DNA of 8,132 bases. Source: Tidjanibacter sp. Lineage in GTDB: Bacteria > Bacteroidota > Bacteroidia > Bacteroidales > Rikenellaceae. The stretch is taken from NCBI GenBank assembly GCA_017379955.1, contig JAFNVE010000198.1, positions 1-8,132 of the forward strand. Direction: 5' to 3'. Made by a program: the position numbers and the translations under genes. Positions 1 through 5,615 of this stretch are shown here, piece by piece (positions within the stretch are counted from its first letter, which is position 1; every line of letters begins with the position of its first letter). The notes below the pieces were generated by a model. The model was not told the origin of the DNA, ran no database searches, and saw only the letters and a program-made list of their open reading frames with translations.

Positions 1-20
1 AGATTAAGGAATAATGGGGG

Positions 21-48
21 AGCAAAGAGCAAAGAGCAAAGAGCAAAG
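21..48. repeat. Perfect 7-bp tandem repeat, four copies
   Basis: Four exact head-to-tail copies of AGCAAAG fill this stretch, followed to about base 67 by degenerate purine-rich sequence (GTGAAAGGAGAAAGGAGGG). No reading frame of any length crosses it, so a frame-shifting phase-variation role inside a gene is not visible here. It lies in the 327-bp gene-free region downstream of buk. Short tandem repeats of this sort can vary in copy number by replication slippage. Whether this one does cannot be seen from a single sequence. Confidence 0.9.
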
Positions 49-103
49 GTGAAAGGAGAAAGGAGGGAATTATGGGATACTCGATTAGACTCTTTGTGTA
101 GCA

Positions 104-249
104 ATTAAGTTTTTCGGGTTTAGGGGATACCCTCGTAGAGGGTACAAATGAAATAGAGAATAGGGCTTGTCAAGTTTACTTGAACAAAGCGCTATTCTCT
201 ATTTTGTTTGTAGTTACTGCAAAGTAACTCCTAAACCCGCAAACTAAAT
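104..249. other. Nested inverted-repeat element predicted to fold as a four-way junction
   Basis: An outer stem pairs CGGGTTTAGG (115-124) with CCTAAACCCG (230-239) perfectly, and extends imperfectly to about 104/249. Inside it are three adjacent arms. Arm 1 is TACCCTC-GTA-GAGGGTA (128-144). Arm 2 is a long hairpin whose basal 19 pairs join 145-163 to 192-210 with two G-T pairs; it continues with small defects to the TCAAGT/ACTTGA tip (170-175/178-183). Arm 3 is AGTTACT-GCAA-AGTAACT (212-229), whose plus-strand loop is a GNRA tetraloop. Almost no base is unpaired between arms. There is no ORF in it and it is not a tRNA (no anticodon or T arm, arm 2 is far too long). It could be a structured RNA, a miniature mobile or palindromic intergenic repeat, or an RNA 3'-end structure. 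The pairing is seen directly; the role is unknown. Confidence 0.75.
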
Positions 250-269
250 AGTACAAAAGTTTTTGCGGA

Positions 270-316
270 GCTTTTTACAAAAAGCGACAAATCAAAAAGG
301 CTTTTTACAAAAAGCG
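270..316. repeat. Two direct copies of a short hairpin repeat
   Basis: The 17-mer GCTTTTTACAAAAAGCG occurs at 270-286 and again at 300-316, 30 bp apart. Each copy is itself a near-perfect palindrome (7-bp stem GCTTTTT/AAAAAGC around AC). The sequence just before the first copy (TTTTTGCGGAG) and just after the second (GCGGAG) is also similar, so the repeated unit may be somewhat larger. They lie between the four-way-junction element and the buk stop codon. They may be remnants of a dispersed intergenic repeat, or tandem weak terminators. Confidence 0.8.
294..315 (-). terminator. Possible intrinsic terminator of ptb-buk
   Basis: On the minus strand, 12 nt past the buk stop codon, the hairpin GCTTTTT-GT-AAAAAGC (315-300) is followed by CC and five T residues (298-294). 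The stem has only two G-C pairs and a two-base loop, so it would be weak. A second copy of the hairpin follows at 285-270. The position and T tract suit termination, but the large folded element beyond it could equally define the 3' end. Confidence 0.4.
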
Positions 317-327
317 GAGAAATAATA

Positions 328-1398
328 CTAAATATACTCTTTTGCTTCCAAGCGGCCCTCCATCACGCGTAGGGCGTTGGCTGCGAGTGCTTCCATCTCG
401 TTTTCGCCGGGGCTGATGATTACGGGTGCTATGAAGCCCACCATATCGGTTATCTTGCCACATATCATCTTGTTGTATGCTATGCCACCGGTGAGTATTA
501 TGGCGTCCACTTTGCCGTGCAGTACGGCTGCCATTGCGCCGACCTCTTTGCCGATGTTGTAGCACATTGCTTCAATTGCTGCTTGTGCTTTGGGTTCGCC
601 TGCTTCTGCATCTTCGGCAGCCTTCTTGACATCGTTCGAGCCTATCAGGGAGTTCATGCCGCCCTTGCCGTTTATCTTCTTTGCTATCTCGGCGAGGGTG
701 TACTTGCCACTATAACAGATTTTGGCAAGCGATAGTGCGGGGAGTGTACCTACGCGCTCGGGTGAGAAGGGACCTTCGCCGTCAAGACCATTGTTCACAT
801 CTATCACACGACCCTGTCGGTGTGCACCTACGGTTATACCACCGCCCATGTGCACTACTATGAGGTTTAGTTCCTCGTAAGGCTTGCCTATGCTCTCTGC
901 GTATGCGCGCGATACGGCCTTCTGGTTGAGCGCGTGGAATATGGATGTGCGCTCCACTTCTGCCCAGCCTGTGAGGCGTGCTACGGGCTCTAACTCGTCA
1001 ACCACTACGGGGTCAGCAATGTATGCCTCGACTCCCGCCTCGGCTGCTATGTCTGCTGCGAGGAGAGCGCCGAGGTTGGATGCGTGCTGACCGAGCGGAC
1101 GATTGATGATATCGTCAATCATCTGAGCGTCAACCTTGTATACGCCAGAGGGGATATGCTTGATAAGACCACCACGACCAATCACTGCTCCGAGGTCGGC
1201 CACCTTGACCCCTGCTGCCTCCATCGCCTCGGTTATGAGTGTGCGACGGAAATCCTTCTGGTCGGGGATTGTGGCGAAGGCACCAATCTCCTCTGTCGAG
1301 TGGCGCAGGGTGGTTACGAAGAGCTCTTGTTCGCCATCATATACGGCAATCTTGGTAGATGTAGAGCCGGGGTTTATGACTAAAATTTTCTTGTTCAT
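328..1398 (-). CDS. buk: Butyrate kinase
   Basis: This 356-residue cytoplasmic enzyme transfers phosphate from butyryl phosphate (or isobutyryl/isovaleryl phosphate) to ADP, giving the acid and ATP. It is the last step of the Ptb-Buk route. It belongs to the ASKHA acetate/butyrate kinase family. The N-terminal phosphate-binding signature ILVINPGSTSTK spans residues 5-16. GRGG (74-77), HMGGGITVGAH (183-193) and LDGEGPFSPERVG (205-217) are the butyrate-kinase versions of the active-site segments, and ILTGGIAY lies near residue 302. The length is normal for Buk and clearly shorter than acetate kinase (about 400). The start falls 8 nt after the ptb stop with no Shine-Dalgarno, so translation probably follows ptb. 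Substrate preference among butyrate and branched-chain acids cannot be read from sequence. Confidence 0.93.
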   Translation of the reverse strand: MNKKILVINPGSTSTKIAVYDGEQELFVTTLRHSTEEIGAFATIPDQKDFRRTLITEAMEAAGVKVADLGAVIGRGGLIKHIPSGVYKVDAQMIDDIINRPLGQHASNLGALLAADIAAEAGVEAYIADPVVVDELEPVARLTGWAEVERTSIFHALNQKAVSRAYAESIGKPYEELNLIVVHMGGGITVGAHRQGRVIDVNNGLDGEGPFSPERVGTLPALSLAKICYSGKYTLAEIAKKINGKGGMNSLIGSNDVKKAAEDAEAGEPKAQAAIEAMCYNIGKEVGAMAAVLHGKVDAIILTGGIAYNKMICGKITDMVGFIAPVIISPGENEMEALAANALRVMEGRLEAKEYI

Positions 1399-1406
1399 TT
1401 TTCTAT

Positions 1407-2309
1407 CTATTTGGCGTTAAGACAGGCGAGCGCTATTGAGTAGAGTTTGGTTTGCGACGAGTCGCCACGCGAGGTGAGCACGCAGGGAGCGGTAGTACCC
1501 TTGACCATTGCTGCCACCTGACCTCCCGCAAACTTGGTGACTGTCTTGAAGAAGAGGTTGCCTGCGTCGAGGTTGGGGAAGAGTATGCAATCGGCATCAC
1601 CAACTACTTCGCCTTTCAGACCCTTGATGTCTGCCGACTCCTTGTCAATCGACACGTCAAATGCCAACGGGCCACCAAAGTAACCCTCACCAAACTCACC
1701 TGCTGCGCCAAGTTCTGCCAACTCCTTAGCCTCTACCGAGGAGATAACCTTTGGCAATAACTGCTCGCTGGGGGCAAGGAACGATACCTTGGGACGCTCA
1801 ATGCCAAGAGAGTTTGCGGTTTCCATCAGATATTTGGTGATGTGCTTTTTCTTTGCTATGTCGGGCAGGGGGATGATTGCTACATCGCCTACGGTGAGCA
1901 ACTTGTGGTATGCAGGAATCTGCATCACGGTAACGTGGCTGAGTGTGGTGTTCGGGGGGAGCAATCCCCACTCCTTGTTCAGGATGCCACGCATATATTT
2001 GTCTGTCGATACGAGGCCCTTCATCAGCACGTCGCCCTCGCCACTGCGCACCATCTTTACTGCTACCTCCACGCTCTGCTCCATACCCTCTGTGGGAATG
2101 ATTGTGAATAGGGTAGGGTCGATACCTGCCTCTTTGCAGGTCTTTTCGATTTGGTCTGGCTCGCCAACGAGGATGGCCTCTACCAATCCTGCCTCGGTTG
2201 CCATTGTTGCAGCCTCTATGGAGTGCGCATCCTGACCGTATGCTATTACCAGGCGACGTTTGCCACGAGCAACAGCCGCCTCTACAATTTGTTGAAGTGT
2301 TGTAATCAT
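1407..2309 (-). CDS. ptb: Phosphate butyryltransferase
   Basis: This 300-residue enzyme converts butyryl-CoA (or a branched acyl-CoA) plus phosphate to acyl phosphate and CoA, supplying Buk encoded immediately downstream. It is a full-length single-domain PTA_PTB protein. The segment MKGLVSTDKYMRGILNKEWGL in the N-terminal half is typical of Ptb rather than Pta. Near the C terminus LTSRGDSS (278-285) carries the conserved Ser280-Arg281 pair that matches the catalytic Ser-Arg of phosphotransacetylases. FPNLDAGN is the counterpart of Pta's FPTLEVGN. It is the first gene of a two-gene unit and is separated from ackA by a terminator and its own candidate promoter. In Bacteroidales the pair may serve butyrate formation or release of isobutyrate/isovalerate from amino acids. 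No genes making the acyl-CoA are in view. Confidence 0.92.
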   Translation of the reverse strand: MITTLQQIVEAAVARGKRRLVIAYGQDAHSIEAATMATEAGLVEAILVGEPDQIEKTCKEAGIDPTLFTIIPTEGMEQSVEVAVKMVRSGEGDVLMKGLVSTDKYMRGILNKEWGLLPPNTTLSHVTVMQIPAYHKLLTVGDVAIIPLPDIAKKKHITKYLMETANSLGIERPKVSFLAPSEQLLPKVISSVEAKELAELGAAGEFGEGYFGGPLAFDVSIDKESADIKGLKGEVVGDADCILFPNLDAGNLFFKTVTKFAGGQVAAMVKGTTAPCVLTSRGDSSQTKLYSIALACLNAK

Positions 2310-2342
2310 CCTATATGTGTGTTTTAGATTTGTTTCGCACCA

Positions 2343-2374
2343 CTAAGTTATATAAAAACAAAGAGTTCTGCAAA
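2343..2374 (-). promoter_or_regulatory. Candidate promoter of ptb-buk
   Basis: Read on the minus strand, TTTG (2374-2371) is followed after 20 nt by TAACTTAG (2350-2343). The Bacteroidetes primary sigma consensus is TTTG, 19-21 nt, TAnnTTTG, so this has one mismatch in the -7 box. It would place the transcript start near 2336 and leave a leader of about 26 nt. The -33 box lies inside the ackA terminator hairpin. This is inferred from consensus only. Confidence 0.4.
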
Positions 2375-2396
2375 ACTTTTTGCAGAACTCTTTGTT
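2357..2396 (-). terminator. Intrinsic terminator after ackA
   Basis: An uninterrupted 18-bp inverted repeat (2357-2374 with 2379-2396) encloses a four-base loop. Read on the minus strand it starts 20 nt past the ackA stop codon; the T-rich 3' arm end runs straight into TTTTTATATAA. The long stem and following T tract make a convincing rho-independent terminator that separates response regulator-pta-ackA from ptb-buk. On the plus strand the hairpin is not followed by a T run, so it should work in one direction only. Confidence 0.88.
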
Positions 2397-2415
2397 AGTT
2401 ACTCTATCTTGGTGA

Positions 2416-3627
2416 TTACATCTTGCTTACGATATTGAAGGTGTCGGTAGCGATTACCAACTCCTCGTTTGTGCAGATGGCAGCCACCTTGCATCGCGAA
2501 CCCTCCTTGGAGATGATTGCATCGGTGCCACGCAAGCCCTTGTTCTTCTCGTAGTCAAACTCAATGCCCATAAACTCCATATTGCCGCAAACATTTGCAC
2601 GGGTTGCGTCGTCGTTCTCGCCAACACCACCGGTAAAGACTACCAGGTCAACACCACCCATAGCGGCAGCGTATGCACCTACCTCCTTGCGGATGCGGTA
2701 GTCGTATGCTTCAAGTGCAAGTGCAGCGCGCTCGTTGCCATTGTCGCGTGCAGTGCGCACATCACGCATATCCGACGATACGCCCGACATACCAGCAACG
2801 CCCGACGACTTGTTAATCAAATCCCACCACTCGGCAGTGCTGAGGTTCTCCTTGCTTGCGATAAAGCTGATTACACCCGGATCGATATAACCGCAACGAG
2901 TACCCATAATCAGACCATCAACAGGGGTGAAGCCCATCGAGGTATCCACACTCTTGCCATTGTGAATCGCAGTCACCGAGCCACCATTACCAATGTGACA
3001 AGTGATAATCTTCGAGTTGTTGATGTCCAGACCTGCCAACTTAGCACCCTGCTGTGCTACAAAACGGTGGCTTGTGCCGTGGAAACCATACTTACGCACA
3101 CGGTACTCCTCATAGTACTTGTAGGGCAGACCATATATAAATGCCTTGGCGGGCATTGTCTGGTGGAATGCGGTGTCGAAGTTTGCTACCTGAGGTACGG
3201 TGGGCAGGAGTTTCTTGATTGCGTTGATACCCTTCAGGTTTGCGGGGATGTGGAGGGGTGCAAACTCGCTGTACTGCTCAACGGTTGCGATTACACGCTC
3301 GTCGATGAGTGCGCTCTCCTTAAATGCCTCGCCACCATGAACTACGCGATGACCTACGGCTGCAAGTTCGTCGAGCGAAGCGATAACGCCACTCTCAGGG
3401 TCGGTGATAGCCTTAATGATGAGGTCAATACCAACGGTATGGTCGGGAATATCGGTGGTGATTTTTACCTGCTCTTTGCCTGTGGGACGGTGGGTGAGGA
3501 TGCCGTTCTCGATGCCGATACGCTCAACCAGACCCTTAGCCAACAACTTGTAATCCTCGGACGAAGTCATATCGATAACCTGATACTTTATCGACGAACT
3601 GCCACAGTTTAATACCAATATGTTCAT
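2416..3627 (-). CDS. ackA: Acetate kinase
   Basis: This 403-residue cytoplasmic kinase catalyses the reversible reaction acetyl phosphate + ADP to acetate + ATP. The family signatures are intact: ILVLNCGSSSIK (3-14, Asn7), GHRVVHGG (92-99, Arg94), Asp151 in FDTAFH, GFHGTSHRFVA (181-191, His183), HIGNGGS (211-217, Asn214), MGTR (241-244, Arg244) and a C-terminal TNEE (386-389). These correspond to the catalytic and nucleotide-binding residues known from Methanosarcina acetate kinase (Asn7, Arg91, Asp148, His180, Asn211, Arg241, Glu384), with a shift of about three residues. The length is typical. It lies 29 nt after pta with no promoter-like sequence in the gap, so the two are almost certainly cotranscribed. 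A strong terminator follows. Confidence 0.98.
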   Translation of the reverse strand: MNILVLNCGSSSIKYQVIDMTSSEDYKLLAKGLVERIGIENGILTHRPTGKEQVKITTDIPDHTVGIDLIIKAITDPESGVIASLDELAAVGHRVVHGGEAFKESALIDERVIATVEQYSEFAPLHIPANLKGINAIKKLLPTVPQVANFDTAFHQTMPAKAFIYGLPYKYYEEYRVRKYGFHGTSHRFVAQQGAKLAGLDINNSKIITCHIGNGGSVTAIHNGKSVDTSMGFTPVDGLIMGTRCGYIDPGVISFIASKENLSTAEWWDLINKSSGVAGMSGVSSDMRDVRTARDNGNERAALALEAYDYRIRKEVGAYAAAMGGVDLVVFTGGVGENDDATRANVCGNMEFMGIEFDYEKNKGLRGTDAIISKEGSRCKVAAICTNEELVIATDTFNIVSKM

Positions 3628-3656
3628 TGCTTTCTATTTTAGTTTAGGTTAAATTT

Positions 3657-4658
3657 CTACTTTGCCTGTGCCTGACAAACGGTGATAGCCACAAGGTTTA
3701 CGATATCCTCCACCGAGCAACCACGCGAAAGGTCGTTGATGGGGGCTGCCATACCCTGCAATACGGGACCGATAGCCTCTGCGTGAGCGATGCGCTGTAC
3801 GAGCTTGTAGGCGATGTTGCCAACCTCCAAGGTGGGAAATACCAATGTGTTAGCCTTGCCTGCTACGGGACTGCCGGGAGCCTTCTTCTGACCTACGCTC
3901 TCAACCAGTGCCGCATCTGCCTGCAACTCACCGTCAATCATCACATCGGGAGCCATCTCCTGAGCCAGACGGGTAGCCTCGACAACCTTATCTACCATCT
4001 CGTGCTTTGCCGAGCCTTTGGTCGAGAAACTAAGCATAGCGATACGAGGCTCAAAACCAGCAATCGAGCGTGCAGTGCCGGCGGTTGCTACTGCAATCTG
4101 AGCGAGTTCGGCTGCTGTGGGGTTGGGCATAACTGCGCAGTCGGCAAACACCATCATACCATCCTCGCCAAAACTCTTGTCGGGCGAAATCATTACAAAA
4201 GCACCCGAAACAACGCTGATACCAGGGAGTGTCTTTACATACTGCAATGCGGGACGAAGTACGTCGCCTGTTGCATTGTCGGCACCAGCCACCTCACCAT
4301 CTGCATCACCTGCCTTAACCATTACTGCACCCAGATAGAGGGGGTCGAGCAACAGTTTCTCGGCAGCCTCAGGGGTCAGACCCTTCTTGCCACGCAGAGC
4401 AACCATCAACTCTACATAAGCATCCTTGCGGGGATTGTTTGCGGGGTCGATGATGGTAGCACGCGAGATGTTCTGCAAGCCCATCTCCTCAGCCATTGCT
4501 AGCAGTGTATCGGGGTTGCCAATAAGAATAACCTCTGCAAGTGCCTCAGCAATAATGATATCGGCAGCCTGTAAGGTGCGTTTCTCGGTAGCCTCAGGCA
4601 GCACGATGCGCTTGGGGGCGGCAGCTGCTTTGGCTCTAACTTTCTCAATAAAACTCAT
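3657..4658 (-). CDS. pta: Phosphate acetyltransferase (short, single-domain type)
   Basis: This 333-residue enzyme interconverts acetyl-CoA + phosphate with acetyl phosphate + CoA and feeds AckA. It is the short form made only of the PTA_PTB catalytic domain, lacking the DRTGG/P-loop regulatory part found in the roughly 700-residue enterobacterial Pta. NDLSRGCSVEDIV near the C terminus carries Ser311, Arg312 and Asp318, spaced exactly like catalytic Ser309, Arg310 and Asp316 of the Methanosarcina enzyme. AGADNATGDVLRPALQ, MPNPTAAELAQIA, DGELQADAAL and FPTLEVGN are further family motifs. The start codon lies 21 nt downstream of the response regulator stop, and the gap shows no promoter or Shine-Dalgarno, so expression probably depends on the upstream gene's promoter. 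Nothing looks damaged. Confidence 0.97.
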   Translation of the reverse strand: MSFIEKVRAKAAAAPKRIVLPEATEKRTLQAADIIIAEALAEVILIGNPDTLLAMAEEMGLQNISRATIIDPANNPRKDAYVELMVALRGKKGLTPEAAEKLLLDPLYLGAVMVKAGDADGEVAGADNATGDVLRPALQYVKTLPGISVVSGAFVMISPDKSFGEDGMMVFADCAVMPNPTAAELAQIAVATAGTARSIAGFEPRIAMLSFSTKGSAKHEMVDKVVEATRLAQEMAPDVMIDGELQADAALVESVGQKKAPGSPVAGKANTLVFPTLEVGNIAYKLVQRIAHAEAIGPVLQGMAAPINDLSRGCSVEDIVNLVAITVCQAQAK

Positions 4659-4679
4659 AATGTCTAATGTATTGTTTGT

Positions 4680-5360
4680 TTAAAAATCTTCATACTTGTA
4701 GCCTACACCCTTGATAGTGATGATATGGCCCTCGCCAATCTTCTCTCTCAGTTTGCGGATGTGTACATCAATGGTGCGGTCACCAACCACTACATCGCTA
4801 CCCCATACGCGGTTGAATATCTCCTCGCGCGAGAAGACCTTCTGAGGCTTTGAGTAGAGGAGTTTGAGTAGGTTGAACTCCTTGCGGGGAAGGACAATTT
4901 CCTGTCCGTCCTTGATAATCATAAACCTCTCGCTGTCGATAGTGAGTGCCGAGGGTGCGGGGGTTGCTGTTGTTGTCACCTCGCTCTCGTCTACTCGTTT
5001 GAGAAGAGCCTTCACACGACTCACCAAAATCTGCACCTTGATAGGCTTGGCGAGATAGTCGTCTGCTCCCACCTCAAATCCTGCAAGTTGCGACTCGTCC
5101 TCGCTACGGGCAGAGAGAAAGCAGATTATTGTCTTGTCGAGTTCGGAGTGCTGACGCAGTGCCTGACAAGCTGCAATGCCATCCATCTCAGGCATCATCA
5201 CATCGAGCAAGATGAGGTGGGGGAGCCAGGTAGTAGCCTCCTCCAATGCCTCGCGACCATTAGATGCGGTGCGGACCTCGTAACCCTCTTTGCGAAGGTT
5301 GTATCCGACAAACTCCAATATGTCCGGCTCGTCATCAACGAGCAGTATTCTGTAACTCAT
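4680..5360 (-). CDS. OmpR/PhoB-family response regulator
   Basis: This 226-residue two-domain DNA-binding regulator has a complete receiver domain in its first ~120 residues: acidic pair Asp9-Asp10, phosphoacceptor Asp53 in LILLDVMMPEMDG, Ser83 and Lys105 in the LAKP motif. A linker rich in Thr/Ala/Pro leads to a C-terminal winged helix with the hallmark DRTIDVHIRKLREKI and a GVGYKYE end. The start at 5360 is chosen because the receiver fold begins at once (MSYRILLVDDE). The open frame extends to 5450, but that extension would run through the candidate promoter. No histidine kinase is encoded in the window. It is closely followed by pta and ackA. It resembles PhoB-type regulators rather than RprY, but I cannot assign a specific regulon or symbol. 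Confidence 0.93.
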   Translation of the reverse strand: MSYRILLVDDEPDILEFVGYNLRKEGYEVRTASNGREALEEATTWLPHLILLDVMMPEMDGIAACQALRQHSELDKTIICFLSARSEDESQLAGFEVGADDYLAKPIKVQILVSRVKALLKRVDESEVTTTATPAPSALTIDSERFMIIKDGQEIVLPRKEFNLLKLLYSKPQKVFSREEIFNRVWGSDVVVGDRTIDVHIRKLREKIGEGHIITIKGVGYKYEDF

Positions 5361-5421
5361 AGTGACCGATGATTTATGGTTATATGGTGTTGTAGTCACA
5401 CTCATCGTTGCAAATTCTACG

Positions 5422-5453
5422 CAAAGTAACGTTTTTTGCCGAAAAAACACAAC
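5422..5453 (-). promoter_or_regulatory. Candidate promoter of response regulator-pta-ackA
   Basis: On the minus strand GTTG (5453-5450), 20 nt and TTACTTTG (5429-5422) approximate the Bacteroidetes TTTG / TAnnTTTG promoter with one mismatch in each box. The transcript would start near 5415, leaving about 55 nt before the ATG at 5360. The spacer holds a small dyad, GTTTTTT-GCCG-AAAAAAC (5431-5448), that could be a binding site or a chance A/T palindrome. Confidence 0.42.
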
Positions 5454-5460
5454 AATATCT

Positions 5461-5477
5461 TACTTATTTAATAAGTA
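5461..5477. promoter_or_regulatory. Candidate operator: perfect 17-bp palindrome
   Basis: TACTTATT-T-AATAAGTA is a perfect inverted repeat with 8-bp arms. It sits between the two divergent candidate promoters, 8 bp upstream of the response regulator -33 box and 24 bp upstream of the DUF349 gene's -33 box. That is a suitable place for a dimeric regulator acting on one or both units. As RNA its loop would be too tight and no T tract follows, so a DNA site is likelier than a terminator. OmpR/PhoB-family proteins usually bind direct repeats, so autoregulation is not the obvious reading. Confidence 0.45.
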
Positions 5478-5500
5478 GAGATAAATTTAGGGGTAAATCC

Positions 5501-5531
5501 TTTGGATTTTGTCAAAGATAGAGTACTTTTG
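5501..5531 (+). promoter_or_regulatory. Promoter of the DUF349-pyrG unit
   Basis: TTTG (5501-5504), exactly 19 nt, then TACTTTTG (5524-5531) match every fixed position of the Bacteroidetes primary sigma factor consensus (TTTG, 19-21 nt, TAnnTTTG). Transcription should begin close to 5538, giving a leader of about 78 nt before the ATG at 5616. This is the clearest promoter in the window. Confidence 0.75.
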
Positions 5532-5538
5532 TAGATTG

Positions 5539-5587
5539 GTGCAGGAGTGGTTTTTTGCGTAAAAATACGCTCCGAAGCCAACTGCAC
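5539..5587 (+). promoter_or_regulatory. Hairpin-forming 5' leader of DUF349-pyrG
   Basis: The predicted transcript would start almost at the base of a stem: GUGCAG (5539-5544) pairs with CUGCAC (5582-5587). An inner helix joins 5548-5554 to 5574-5580, including G-U pairs, and a tip GCGUA-AAAA-UACGC spans 5557-5570. The remaining 28 nt to the start codon are A/U-rich and unpaired. No known riboswitch class is recognised. It could stabilise the mRNA 5' end or regulate expression. The fold was worked out by eye. Confidence 0.4.
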
Positions 5588-5615
5588 AAACGAACTACTA
5601 AATACTCTATTTATT

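Noticed and set aside
219..228. GCAAAGTAAC shared between arm 3 of the folded element and the response regulator promoter (5421-5430)
   Set aside because: A single 10-mer match with no shared flanks is likely chance, although in both places the minus strand reads TTACTTTGC, which resembles a -7 box.
104..249. tRNA or integron attC site
   Set aside because: The cloverleaf-like layout lacks a T arm, D arm and anticodon loop, and its long arm has about 30 pairs. The attC consensus core sites are not visible and no integrase is nearby.
2962..4502. Plus-strand open frames of 216 and 239 codons opposite ackA and pta
   Set aside because: They lie antisense to two intact, well-conserved enzymes, are rich in Cys/His without motifs, and have no promoter or neighbouring gene context.
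5361..5450. N-terminal extension of the response regulator to the ATG at 5450
   Set aside because: The receiver domain begins exactly at 5360, and the extension would cross the candidate -33/-7 promoter boxes.
5547..5615. Upstream in-frame ATG for the DUF349 protein
   Set aside because: It falls inside the hairpin leader; the added residues do not resemble the acidic tail, and the ATG at 5616 has the A/T-rich upstream context typical of this phylum.
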